Assembly: GCF_923079645.1 (NCBI RefSeq)
Contig: NZ_CAKLPY010000002.1
Span: 930,001 to 994,000, forward strand
Source: Emticicia aquatica
GTDB lineage: Bacteria; Bacteroidota; Bacteroidia; Cytophagales; Spirosomataceae
Reading direction: 5' to 3'
DNA length: 64,000 nucleotides
Every line of letters begins with the position of its first letter. Position 1 is the stretch's first letter. The translations under genes were made by a program, and so were the position numbers. The notes beneath the pieces were generated by a model. That model did no database searches, was not told the DNA's origin, and saw nothing but the letters and a program-made list of their open reading frames with translations. Shown in pieces: positions 8,027 through 16,360 of the stretch.

Positions 8027-10090
8027 TTATTTCGGTGAATAAGTCTTTACAGCCGTTTTCATCACTTCTGTTTTATCAAGTGTCATTTTTTTTGTTTTTT
8101 GGCTCAAATACAAATCCATTTGGTCTGCAAAATGTGGACTATCCACGTGCGTCGATTGCCCGAAGTTTAAAACTGTTTCAATTTCGGGTAAACCTTCTTT
8201 GGGAAATTTAATTAATCCAATATATGACTCGCCTTGCACGACATTCAATTTGCCCTCTTTATATGGGCGAGTGTGCATGGCCGTAATCACATCTGGCAAG
8301 CCCCAACTTGGTTTTTCAATATTGCCTCGCACCAATTTTTGTAAATCTCCTAACGAAATATCCGTTCTACCAAAATGTTGATTCATGTAGGTATTTACAT
8401 ATCGAAAGGCTGCAATTGTTTCTTCTTTTGAAATCTCATAATTAGCAATTTCTCCTTTTTTACTCAATTCATTTGTAAAATAATTAAGCATCACTAAAAA
8501 TATCGCAGCACCTTTACTATCAACATTTGTTTTGCGATTCCATTGATTCAAATTTTCAATAAGTGTCTGTATATCAGGATATTCTGATGGGTTTAACTTG
8601 AAAAGTTCATCCGTATTTGCTGGAAAATAAAGCTTTCCTTGTGGTAATTGTCCATCATATTTTATTCGTTTGAAATCATCAAAAGAAATTTTATCATATT
8701 GCGAAAACATTTCTTGAAAGCGAATACTTCGGTTATTATCTTTTGTTTCATAGCCCATTGTTTGGTCAAAATCTTGAGCTTTCAAATTATCTTTAACACC
8801 CGTAGCATTGTAGGGCGTGTGGTTAGCATTGAACAAATAGCCACTCGTTGGATTAACGTATTGTGGTAAATCTTTCAGAGGATGAAAGCTTGTCCAAAGT
8901 GTTTTTGAGGTATTGCCTGGAATTGTATTTTTCCAATCGTAGCCTTCTGTACGAAACGGAATTTTTCCGTTACTCACATAAAAAATAGTATCTCGTTTAT
9001 CGGCATAAATTGTATTAAAACCTGGAATTGCGGTCATTTGCATTGCTTTATAAAACTCCGAAAAATTACGAGCTTTATCCATTTTATACCACTGTTCAAT
9101 TCCTCGAATATCTTGATTTGCACTAAATCTTATTGAAAAAGTACCTTGTTTAGTCTGAATTGTTGCTCCATATTTACTCCATAAAACTACTTTTTTTACA
9201 GGAATTGTAAAACCTTTCATTTTCACTTTTAACTTTACCGTTTTTTCTTCTAATGTTTCCCATTTTCCATCAAACTTATATTGTTTTTTATTATTTGGAT
9301 TCATTTCGAGTTGAAACACATCAACTTTATCTTGATAATTGACGGTATGAGTCCAACCTAAATTTTCGTTTACACCCACAAAAATAACTGGACCTCCTGG
9401 AAATAACGCTCCTAAAACATTCAAGCCTTCTTCGCTACAAAGATGAGCTTCATACCAAGCAACAGGACCTTCAAGTGGCTGATGTGGATTAATTGCCAAA
9501 TAAGCACTTCCGTCAACGGTTTTTGAACTACTGATAGCAATTGCATTCGAGCCAGCAGCCTTAAACTCGTCTAATGTTTTTATATTTCCGTTAAATATTT
9601 TTTGCAAAACCCCGTCAACCCCCGAAATCATCGAAAGCGATAAAACCGTGCTGGTTGTGTATTCTTTGGTATTTGTTGGGAATGAACCTTTTACCAATAC
9701 TTCTTCAGGATGTTTGGCAGCGTAGGCGTTTATCCCAGCCACATAACCTTCAATAAGTGCTTTATATTCGGGAGATAAAACTTTATCGTATTGTTCATCA
9801 ACTACCTCACGGCAACGCAAAAGTGCAACAACATAATCAATCGTTGCTCCGTCTTTGCCTCTTAATTGACCGACCATCCCTTTTCCAGCCAATAATGTCA
9901 ATTGCATCGTTTTGAAATCATCTTCGGCATTTGCCCAAGCCAATCCATAGGACACTTCAGCATCAGTTTTGGCATAAATATGTGGAACGCCCCATTTATC
10001 TCGCACAATTTTAATATTTTCAGGATTAATTTGGGCAAATAATGTTTGAAAAGAAATTCCTAAAAATAGGAAGAAGCATAGTTTTTTCAT
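8027..10090 (-). CDS. Penicillin acylase family N-terminal nucleophile hydrolase
   Basis: A periplasmic amidohydrolase of the penicillin/cephalosporin/AHL acylase family. Residues 1-19 are a signal peptide ending FAQ. The alpha chain (about 20-180) contains IVRDKWGVPHIYAKTDAEV and YGLAWANAEDDF, typical of the family. The beta chain begins at the autoprocessing point in AAG/SNAIAIS, making S181 the predicted nucleophile. Downstream, NLGWTHTVNYQDKVDVFQL and RFSANQDIRGIEQWY fit the family fold. At 687 residues it is a little short of classic acylases (about 750-850). The substrate cannot be read from sequence; acyl-homoserine lactones, acyl amino acids and beta-lactams are all known in the family. 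Confidence 0.88.
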   Translation of the reverse strand: MKKLCFFLFLGISFQTLFAQINPENIKIVRDKWGVPHIYAKTDAEVSYGLAWANAEDDFKTMQLTLLAGKGMVGQLRGKDGATIDYVVALLRCREVVDEQYDKVLSPEYKALIEGYVAGINAYAAKHPEEVLVKGSFPTNTKEYTTSTVLSLSMISGVDGVLQKIFNGNIKTLDEFKAAGSNAIAISSSKTVDGSAYLAINPHQPLEGPVAWYEAHLCSEEGLNVLGALFPGGPVIFVGVNENLGWTHTVNYQDKVDVFQLEMNPNNKKQYKFDGKWETLEEKTVKLKVKMKGFTIPVKKVVLWSKYGATIQTKQGTFSIRFSANQDIRGIEQWYKMDKARNFSEFYKAMQMTAIPGFNTIYADKRDTIFYVSNGKIPFRTEGYDWKNTIPGNTSKTLWTSFHPLKDLPQYVNPTSGYLFNANHTPYNATGVKDNLKAQDFDQTMGYETKDNNRSIRFQEMFSQYDKISFDDFKRIKYDGQLPQGKLYFPANTDELFKLNPSEYPDIQTLIENLNQWNRKTNVDSKGAAIFLVMLNYFTNELSKKGEIANYEISKEETIAAFRYVNTYMNQHFGRTDISLGDLQKLVRGNIEKPSWGLPDVITAMHTRPYKEGKLNVVQGESYIGLIKFPKEGLPEIETVLNFGQSTHVDSPHFADQMDLYLSQKTKKMTLDKTEVMKTAVKTYSPK

Positions 10091-10143
10091 TGTAAGGTTG
10101 AGTCGTTATTTCTAGAATACTACAAAAGTATAAATTTAAAAAC

Positions 10144-10179
10144 AAAAAAGGGAAAGCATAAAAAAATGCCTTCCCTTTC
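10144..10179 (-). terminator. Intrinsic terminator after asd
   Basis: A hairpin with arms AAAGGGAAAGCAT and ATGCCTTCCCTTT (one bulge). On the minus strand it is followed by TTTTTGTTTTT (10134-10144). It lies 26 bp beyond the asd stop and before the acylase gene, so it separates the two transcripts. Confidence 0.78.
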
Positions 10180-10204
10180 ACAACTAACAATTGAGAGAGT
10201 TGTT

Positions 10205-11197
10205 TTACAATAAATTTGCTTTCAACATATATTCAGCAATTTGAACTGCGTTTGTAGCAGCACCTTTGCGAAGGTTATCAGCTACAACCCAAAGGTTCAA
10301 AGTGTTTTTCTGTGATTCGTCACGACGGATACGTCCAACAAAAACCTCGTCTTTTCCGTGTGAGTTGATTGGCATTGGATAAACAAAGTTTTTAGGGTCA
10401 TCTTGTACAATAACACCTTCGGTTTCGCTCAAAAGTCGGCGAACTTCATCCAAATCAAAATCATTTTCAAACTCGATATTTACAGCCTCTGAGTGACCGC
10501 CAACAGTTGGGATACGCACCGTTGTTGCAGTTACTGCAATGCTATCATCGCCCATAATTTTCTTGGTTTCATTCACCATTTTCATTTCTTCTTTGGTATA
10601 TCCATTGTCCAAGAAAACATCAATGTGAGGCAATACGTTAAGGTCAATTTTATGCGGATACACTTTTGCAACGCTATCGTCGCCTGCACGCTCCGCAAAA
10701 AGTTGGTCAACGGCTGCTTTACCAGTTCCAGTTACCGATTGGTAAGTCGAAACAACCACACGTTTGATTTTATATTTATCGTGCAACGGCTTCATCACCA
10801 CCACCATCTGAATTGTCGAACAGTTCGGATTCGCAATGATTTTATCTTCAGCCGTAATCGTATTTGCATTTACTTCAGGCACTATCAACTTTTTAGTTGG
10901 ATCCATTCTCCAAGCCGAAGAATTGTCAATCACAGGAATACCCGCCGCTGCAAACAATGGAGCTAAGGCCAATGAAGAACTTCCACCTGCTGAGAAAATC
11001 GCAACCGCAGGTTTCATCTTGATGGCATCTTCATAGCCTACTACCGTAAACTGTTTACCTTTAAATTCAACCTGTTTACCAATTGATTTTTCGGAAGCAA
11101 CGGGAATAATTTCGCTAACGGGGAAATTTCTTTCCGCCAATACTTTCAAGATTTCAGTGCCAACTAAGCCAGTTGCACCAACTACTGCAATTTTCAT
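10205..11197 (-). CDS. asd: Aspartate-semialdehyde dehydrogenase
   Basis: NADP-dependent enzyme that turns aspartyl phosphate into aspartate semialdehyde, the branch point to lysine/diaminopimelate, threonine and methionine. The Rossmann loop is VVGATGLVGTE (residues 5-15). The active-site cysteine is C126 in ANPNCSTIQ. FSAGGSSS (69-75), the catalytic histidine region VGGHSEAV and the C-terminal WVVADNLRKGAA are all conserved. At 330 residues it matches the short (Gram-positive/archaeal-like) bacterial Asd group. It has its own terminator and no other lysine genes beside it. Confidence 0.95.
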   Translation of the reverse strand: MKIAVVGATGLVGTEILKVLAERNFPVSEIIPVASEKSIGKQVEFKGKQFTVVGYEDAIKMKPAVAIFSAGGSSSLALAPLFAAAGIPVIDNSSAWRMDPTKKLIVPEVNANTITAEDKIIANPNCSTIQMVVVMKPLHDKYKIKRVVVSTYQSVTGTGKAAVDQLFAERAGDDSVAKVYPHKIDLNVLPHIDVFLDNGYTKEEMKMVNETKKIMGDDSIAVTATTVRIPTVGGHSEAVNIEFENDFDLDEVRRLLSETEGVIVQDDPKNFVYPMPINSHGKDEVFVGRIRRDESQKNTLNLWVVADNLRKGAATNAVQIAEYMLKANLL

Positions 11198-11207
11198 TTT
11201 TTTTGCC

Positions 11208-11232
11208 CACTCCCAGCCCCTAAAGGAGAGTG
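11208..11232. repeat. Short GC-rich hairpin element upstream of asd
   Basis: A 25-bp stretch starting CACTC and ending GAGTG with the core CCCCTAAAGGAG. It is much richer in GC than the flanking AT-rich spacer. Similar short 'CCCTTTAGGGG'-type elements are scattered in many Bacteroidota genomes, but this window has no second clear copy, so calling it a dispersed repeat is an inference. Confidence 0.4.
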
Positions 11233-11337
11233 ATTTTTAAGTTAAATAATAGAATTTTAAAGTATTCTGGGGCAGAAAACTTTAAAGTGCAAAGATAATC
11301 TAAAAATTGGTTCAATAATCTTGGAATAGTACAAAAT

Positions 11338-11913
11338 TTACAAAAAACTCCAAATTTTATTTGGTGTGATGCAGTAATCAAGGCAAATATCGTAAGTGTC
11401 AACATCTTTTATTTGCTCAACTGGTTCGAAAATTGAAAGCCCAATTTTCAAAACATCTGCACGACAATCGGCTAAAAAGCGGTCGTAATAGCCTTTTCCA
11501 TAACCAACTCGATAACCTTTTTTATCGAAACAAAGAAGCGGAATAAGCACAAGGTCAATTTCAGAAACTGATGATTCGAGATGTTTTGAAGGAAATGGTT
11601 CTGGAATTTTCCATTGATTTTCTTCAAAAATTGTCTCTTCCGTTAAAAAATAATGCGTCATTGTCCCATCTGCATGGCTTTTAGGAATAACAATATTTGT
11701 CGCAAAATCTTTCTTTAAGGTATTAATTATCAGCCATGTATCAATTTCTTTGTGATGTTTGATTGGCAAAAAAGTATGAATCGTAGCATAAGAATGGACA
11801 GGGAAACTTCTGAAAAACCAGTCATGTATTTTCCTAGAAAAACCCTCAACTTCTTGCTCGATGAGGGCTTTTCGTTTTTGTGAAAATTCTTTTCTTAAAT
11901 CTTGTTTTAGCAT
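11338..11913 (-). CDS. 5-formyltetrahydrofolate cyclo-ligase
   Basis: Cytoplasmic enzyme that uses ATP to convert 5-formyl-THF to 5,10-methenyl-THF, returning this storage form to the active folate pool. The ATP/substrate-binding signature is GYGKGYYDRFL, preceded by LVLIPLLCFDKKGYRV. The N-terminal KQDLRKEFSQKRKAL fits the family, as does the 191-residue length. The gene lies 5 bp after the cupin-like gene and is probably co-transcribed with it. Confidence 0.93.
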   Translation of the reverse strand: MLKQDLRKEFSQKRKALIEQEVEGFSRKIHDWFFRSFPVHSYATIHTFLPIKHHKEIDTWLIINTLKKDFATNIVIPKSHADGTMTHYFLTEETIFEENQWKIPEPFPSKHLESSVSEIDLVLIPLLCFDKKGYRVGYGKGYYDRFLADCRADVLKIGLSIFEPVEQIKDVDTYDICLDYCITPNKIWSFL

Positions 11914-11918
11914 TGGCG

Positions 11919-12770
11919 TTACGCTATTTCTAATATTTCATTAGCTTTTTCGATAGCTTTTTTCTCTTTCCATTCTTTCCAAGGCTCGCCCACAAGTTTG
12001 GTCATACCCTTATCTATAAACGTATGCCTTACTACATTCCAACCTCCACGAGCCGTCGTAAAGATAGAATCATTCGCTCGCAAAGCCAAACTAAATCCAC
12101 CGTCAACATATTTAATATAATGCCACCACAACGACGGAATGAAAAGAGTTTCTCCATGCCCAAATGTTGCCTCATAGCCGACCAAATTTTTCATTGCTGG
12201 ATAACGTTCATAATCAGGATTAAGCGGATTTACGTGGCTTTGAACGGTAAATGGGTGTTGATAAAGATTGGCACTTTTATCTGGAGAAAAGAGTATTGCT
12301 TGCTTTCTGGTTTGAAATTGTGTCAAAAAAACATTGGAACAATCCATGTCATAATGAAGGTTTACAACTGAATTTTGCCCACCAAAAAACATAAATTTAT
12401 AGCTTTTCAAGAAACCATCCATGATTGTTGGAAAACGAATATCATCCGCCAAAGCTGGAACTTTCTTGAAAATATCAAACAAAAAAATGCGTAAATCAGT
12501 AGGACCTTGCTCAATTAGTGTTAAATATTCACCAAAAGGCATCGTTTTGGCTGCTTGAAAATATTTTTTGGTGTCATGAATGTGATTGTCGAATAACGGT
12601 ACTTCTAAATTGCCATAATTGTTTCGCAGCCAATCAAAAGTCCATTTGTCTAGTGCGGGCCAGTCTTTCACCAAGTCAGTAAAAATCACTGGGCGTTTAG
12701 GCTTTAAGTAGCTCTCAATGAATTCTTCGCGACTCAAATTACTGCGTCGTTCTATCTGTAATAGTTTCAT
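11919..12770 (-). CDS. Cupin-8 / JmjC-like Fe(II)/2-oxoglutarate oxygenase
   Basis: A 283-residue protein of the cupin-8 (JmjC-like) group. The metal triad is visible as H139 and D141 in NLHYDMD and H217 in LWWHYIKY. Other family marks are RPVIFTDLVKDWPAL near the N-terminus, QAILFSP for the jelly-roll strand, and GETLFIPSLWWH. Members hydroxylate proteins or RNA-associated factors in eukaryotes; bacterial targets are mostly unknown. It overlaps no other gene, and its stop is 5 bp from the start of the folate cyclo-ligase gene, suggesting a two-gene operon, though no functional link between the two is evident. Confidence 0.82.
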   Translation of the reverse strand: MKLLQIERRSNLSREEFIESYLKPKRPVIFTDLVKDWPALDKWTFDWLRNNYGNLEVPLFDNHIHDTKKYFQAAKTMPFGEYLTLIEQGPTDLRIFLFDIFKKVPALADDIRFPTIMDGFLKSYKFMFFGGQNSVVNLHYDMDCSNVFLTQFQTRKQAILFSPDKSANLYQHPFTVQSHVNPLNPDYERYPAMKNLVGYEATFGHGETLFIPSLWWHYIKYVDGGFSLALRANDSIFTTARGGWNVVRHTFIDKGMTKLVGEPWKEWKEKKAIEKANEILEIA

Positions 12771-12930
12771 GATTTATATTGGTAGATTTTGTGTATAAAA
12801 TGCTCAAAGCAATGACAATACAAGTAGCTTTTTCCCCTAAAACGACACATACTAAAATTTGGTTTCATATCACAATCTTTACCAATGATTTATACTTTTT
12901 TTTATATTAAATCTTGTAAAAACAAATTTT

Positions 12931-12956
12931 ATATTAGTATGCTTGCATACTAATAT
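12931..12956. promoter_or_regulatory. Palindromic operator 1 of the beta-oxidation operon
   Basis: A perfect dyad of 12-bp arms around TT: ATATTAGTATGC, TT, GCATACTAATAT. It covers the -33 element of the predicted promoter. The core TATGCTTGCATA recurs in operator 2. Size and symmetry are typical of TetR- or MarR-family sites; the regulator is not encoded nearby. Confidence 0.75.
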
Positions 12957-12972
12957 CTTTCATGTATATTTG
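12943..12972 (+). promoter_or_regulatory. Promoter of the beta-oxidation operon
   Basis: TTG (12943-12945), 19 bp, then TATATTTG (12965-12972), an exact match to the Bacteroidota -33/-7 form. Its -33 lies inside operator 1, and transcription would start about 12979, at the edge of operator 2. Confidence 0.78.
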
Positions 12973-12979
12973 TCGAAAA

Positions 12980-12995
12980 ATTATGCTTGCATAAT
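12980..12995. promoter_or_regulatory. Palindromic operator 2 of the beta-oxidation operon
   Basis: A second dyad, ATTATGC-TT-GCATAAT, sharing the core TATGCTTGCATA with operator 1. The two centres are 44 bp apart, close to four helical turns. It sits at the predicted transcription start, so binding here should block initiation. Confidence 0.68.
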
Positions 12996-13029
12996 AATTC
13001 ACAAAATTATAAGCTAACAAAATTGTTCT

Positions 13030-13521
13030 ATGGAGTACAACAACAATCTCAATCGAACTTTAGCCAAGTTAGACAATTTGCCTGCATTTGTGCGTGGTTT
13101 CATGCGAGATTACGCCATCGGTCGATTTGTGAAATTTGTTGGAACGGCAAGCATACATTTTGAAAAAATGACTTGTGATGAAGTCGCAGTAACACTTCCA
13201 AATAAAAACAAAGTACAAAACCACATTGGGCAAATTCATGCCGCTGCAACGACTCTTTTGGCCGAAACAGCTTCTGGAATGGCAGTTGGCATGAATATAC
13301 CTGATGACAAATTACCTTTGATGAAAAACCTTTCTGTAAAATTCATCAAACGTAGTCAAGGACAACAAAGAGCCATTGCAACGCTAACTGAGCAGCAAAT
13401 AAAGCAAATTAGAGAAACTGATAAAGGCGAAGTAAATGTATCGGTAAAAATCACAGACGAAACCGAAGAAGAAGTAGTTATAGCAGAAATGATTTGGGCG
13501 TGGATTTTGAAGAAAAAATAA
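13030..13521 (+). CDS. DUF4442 hotdog-fold protein, putative acyl-CoA thioesterase
   Basis: A 163-residue single-domain protein. The pattern (helix NHIGQIHAAATTLLAETASGMAVGM, then strands MKNLSVKFIKRSQG and GEVNVSVKITDET, ending VVIAEMIWAWILKKK) fits the DUF4442 group of hotdog folds, which are related to acyl-CoA thioesterases. First gene of the operon under the double-operator promoter and followed by the FadN-type enzyme and thiolase, so a role in releasing or trimming acyl-CoA is likely but not proven. No catalytic residue can be named with certainty. Confidence 0.68.
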   Translation: MEYNNNLNRTLAKLDNLPAFVRGFMRDYAIGRFVKFVGTASIHFEKMTCDEVAVTLPNKNKVQNHIGQIHAAATTLLAETASGMAVGMNIPDDKLPLMKNLSVKFIKRSQGQQRAIATLTEQQIKQIRETDKGEVNVSVKITDETEEEVVIAEMIWAWILKKK

Positions 13522-13524
13522 ATT

Positions 13525-13842
13525 ATGATTTCAGCGGAAGAGCATTTTCAGAATGAGTTTTTAAGGCCAATTTTGAAAGAACAAAATGAGTTATTGATTG
13601 CAGTTTTCAAAAATTATTTAACCAAACACAAAGTTTTGTTTGAAAGATATTCGCCCGAAGACCAAGCCAATTATATCGAAAACACCATCAAAAAAGATGC
13701 ACAATTACGCAATTATTTTGTTGGAACTATCATCGGAAAACTTTCAACCGAACAATATCACGTTTTTGTAACAATGGAAACTGAACTGAATCGAAGAATA
13801 ATCACGATGCTTGTAAAAAGATTACAGAGTCAGATGATTTAA
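13525..13842 (+). CDS. Small helical protein of the beta-oxidation operon
   Basis: A 105-residue protein I do not recognise. It starts 3 bp after the preceding stop, so translation is probably coupled. It is mostly alpha-helical, with charged segments (AEEHFQNEFLRPILKEQNELL, FKNYLTKHKVLFERYSPEDQ) and no cysteine, signal or membrane segment. Its place between the hotdog protein and the FadN-type enzyme suggests an accessory role in fatty-acid oxidation; nothing in the sequence itself shows what it does. Confidence 0.65.
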   Translation: MISAEEHFQNEFLRPILKEQNELLIAVFKNYLTKHKVLFERYSPEDQANYIENTIKKDAQLRNYFVGTIIGKLSTEQYHVFVTMETELNRRIITMLVKRLQSQMI

Positions 13843-13851
13843 AACATCTCA

Positions 13852-13893
13852 AGATTTGACAATTTTACGAATCATCGCACAGTTGTCAAATCT
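13852..13893. repeat. Hairpin within the beta-oxidation operon
   Basis: Perfect 11-bp arms AGATTTGACAA (13852-13862) and TTGTCAAATCT (13883-13893) with a 20-nt loop, in the 82-bp spacer before the FadN-type gene. There is no T-run after it, so it is not a typical terminator. It could be a dispersed repeat, an RNA-processing site or a partial attenuator. Confidence 0.55.
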
Positions 13894-13924
13894 GACTTTA
13901 CAAAGAAAAATCAAACACAAAACC

Positions 13925-16333
13925 ATGAATCGTAGTATCAAAAAAGTAGTTGTTTTAGGTGCGGGCATTATGGGAAGCCGTATTGCATTGCACTTTGCTA
14001 ATATCGGAGTTGAGGTGCTACTCCTCGACATGGTTCCGAAAGAGCCAAACGACGCCGAAAAAGCCAAAGGACTAGACACCACTCACCCAGCCGTTCGTAA
14101 CAGAATTGTTGGCGAACTTTTCCAAGCAGCTGTAAAAGCAAGTCCTTCGCCAATTTATAGTCAAAAATCATTAAGTAGAGTAAAATTAGGTAATTTCGAT
14201 GATGATATGCCTAAAATTGCCACTTATGATTGGATTATTGAAGTGGTTGTGGAGCGTCTCGACATCAAGAAAATGATTTACGAAAAAGTAGAAAAATTCC
14301 GTAAAGCAGGCACTTTGGTAACGTCAAATACTTCTGGTATTCCGATTCATTTGATGGCAGAAGGTCGTTCAGAAGATTTCCAAAAGTATTTCTGTGGAAC
14401 GCACTTTTTCAATCCGCCACGTTATTTACGTTTGTTGGAAATTATTCCAACTGACAAAACCGACAAATCAGTGCTTGATTTCTTGATGCACTACGGTGAT
14501 TTATATCTCGGAAAAACAACAGTTTTATGTAAAGATTCGCCAGCATTTATTGCCAATCGTTTAGGAATTTATGCCATGGTACAAACCATCAGAGTGGCTG
14601 AAGAAATGGGCTTGACTGTGGAAGAAGTTGATAAGCTGACAAGTACAGTTGTTGGTCGTCCAAAATCGGGCACATTCCGTTTATCGGATGTAGTTGGTTT
14701 GGATACAACTGTCAATGTTTGCAATAACCTGATTAATGTTTTAGAAACCGACGAATCGAAAGATGCCTTTATTTTGCCTCCAACAATGGCAAAATTAATG
14801 GAAAACAAATGGCTCGGTGATAAAACTGGACAAGGTTTCTACAAAAAATCGAAAGATGCAGCAGGTAAAACACTCATTCTTGCCTTAGATTTAAAGAGTT
14901 TTGAATACAAACCTTCAGAAAAAGTAAAATTTGCTACGCTCGAAAGTACCAAAAGCATCGACGATTTGAAAAAGCGTTTCTCGGTTCTTTTGGCTGGTAA
15001 AGACAAAGCAGGTGAGTTTTACCGCAAGACTTTTGCCGATGGTTTCCGTTATGCAACTAATCGTATTCCAGAAATTTCGGACGAATTATATAGAATTGAT
15101 GCAGCTATTTGTGCAGGTTTTGGCTGGCAAATGGGTATGTTTGAAACTTGGGATGCAATTGGCGTTCGTCCGATGATAAAAATAATGGAAGACCTAAACC
15201 TCAAACCAGCAGCTTGGGTTTATGAAATGTTGGAATCGGGCAATGAAACTTTCTACAAAGTTGAGTCAGGAAAACGTAAATATTATGATATTCCGAGCAA
15301 ATCATATAAAGTTATTCCAGGAACAGAATCTTTCATTATCTTGGATAATCTCCGCCAAACCAATGTGATTTGGAAAAATGCAGGTTCAACAATCTTCGAT
15401 TTGGGCGATGGCATTGCAGGTATAGAATTTCATTCAAAAATGAATACTTTCGGTGCGGAAGTGGTTGAAGGATTGAACAAAGCTTATGGTATCGCTGAAA
15501 AAGATTTTAGAGGTTTAGTGGTTGGAAATGACTCAAATGAGGCATTTTCCGCGGGTGCAAACTTGGCATTGTTATTTATGTTTGCCATCGAGCAAGAATA
15601 CGACGAAATCAATATGATGATTGCTCAATTTCAACAACTAATGATGCGAGCAAGATATTCGTCAGTGCCTGTCGTAACGGCAGCTCATAGCTTGGCTTTG
15701 GGTGGCGGTTGTGAACTAAATCTTCACGCTGATAGAGTCGTTGCTCATGCTGAAACCTACATGGGTTTAGTTGAATTAGGTGTTGGTTTGATTCCAGCAG
15801 GTGGCGGAACAAAAGAAATGGCTTTACGTTGCTCAGATGCTTACAAAACTGGCGACCCAGAATTAAATATTCTTCAAAATGCCTTTATGAATATTGCTCA
15901 AGCTAAAGTGTCGACTTCGGCACAAGAAGCATTTGATATGGGTTATTTGAAAACAGATAAAGATAGAATTGTTTTAAACCGCAGTAGATTGATTGCCGAA
16001 GCTAAAGAAGAAGCTATCAAATTGGCAGAAGAAGGTTATACACAACCAAAGCAACGCACCGATATTAAGGTTCAAGGAAAAGCAGGAATTGCTCTTTTTA
16101 AAGCAGGAATTACGGGTATGCTGATGGGAAAATATATAACAGAACACGATGCAAAAATTGCAGATAAATTGGCTTATGTTATTTCGGGTGGAGATTTAAG
16201 TTATCCGCAATTGGTTACTGAACAATATCTCTTAGATTTAGAGCGTGAGGCTTTCTTATCCCTTTGTGGTGAAAAGAAAACAATGGAGCGTATGCAGGGA
16301 CTTTTAAGTGGCGGTAAACCACCGAGAAATTAA
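13925..16333 (+). CDS. fadN: 3-hydroxyacyl-CoA dehydrogenase / enoyl-CoA hydratase (FadN-type)
   Basis: A bifunctional beta-oxidation enzyme with the order of Bacillus FadN: dehydrogenase first, hydratase last (the reverse of E. coli FadB). The NAD-binding loop GAGIMGSRIALHF is at residues 12-24. The dehydrogenase is completed by FCGTHFFNPPRYLRLLE and by DSPAFIANRLG. The crotonase domain (about 515-720) has AFSAGANLALLF and AHSLALGGGCELNLHADRV with the oxyanion-hole glycines. At 802 residues it matches FadN. I chose the ATG at 13925, which directly precedes the Rossmann strand; the frame is open from 13856 but that would start inside the hairpin. The thiolase gene follows after 27 bp. Confidence 0.93.
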   Translation: MNRSIKKVVVLGAGIMGSRIALHFANIGVEVLLLDMVPKEPNDAEKAKGLDTTHPAVRNRIVGELFQAAVKASPSPIYSQKSLSRVKLGNFDDDMPKIATYDWIIEVVVERLDIKKMIYEKVEKFRKAGTLVTSNTSGIPIHLMAEGRSEDFQKYFCGTHFFNPPRYLRLLEIIPTDKTDKSVLDFLMHYGDLYLGKTTVLCKDSPAFIANRLGIYAMVQTIRVAEEMGLTVEEVDKLTSTVVGRPKSGTFRLSDVVGLDTTVNVCNNLINVLETDESKDAFILPPTMAKLMENKWLGDKTGQGFYKKSKDAAGKTLILALDLKSFEYKPSEKVKFATLESTKSIDDLKKRFSVLLAGKDKAGEFYRKTFADGFRYATNRIPEISDELYRIDAAICAGFGWQMGMFETWDAIGVRPMIKIMEDLNLKPAAWVYEMLESGNETFYKVESGKRKYYDIPSKSYKVIPGTESFIILDNLRQTNVIWKNAGSTIFDLGDGIAGIEFHSKMNTFGAEVVEGLNKAYGIAEKDFRGLVVGNDSNEAFSAGANLALLFMFAIEQEYDEINMMIAQFQQLMMRARYSSVPVVTAAHSLALGGGCELNLHADRVVAHAETYMGLVELGVGLIPAGGGTKEMALRCSDAYKTGDPELNILQNAFMNIAQAKVSTSAQEAFDMGYLKTDKDRIVLNRSRLIAEAKEEAIKLAEEGYTQPKQRTDIKVQGKAGIALFKAGITGMLMGKYITEHDAKIADKLAYVISGGDLSYPQLVTEQYLLDLEREAFLSLCGEKKTMERMQGLLSGGKPPRN

Positions 16334-16360
16334 GATTTTATCAAAAAAGAAAAAACAAAC

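Noticed and set aside
10493..10966. Long plus-strand frame within asd
   Set aside because: The histidine-rich translation (MVVVMK read backwards) is an antisense shadow of the asd coding sequence.
11208..11232. Possible tRNA or other RNA gene near asd
   Set aside because: The GC-rich stretch is only 25 bp with a five-pair stem, too short for a tRNA.
12943..12972. Operator dyad as a transcription terminator
   Set aside because: The palindrome is AT-rich with no T-run, and it sits in front of a gene beside a perfect promoter; it is far from any gene end.
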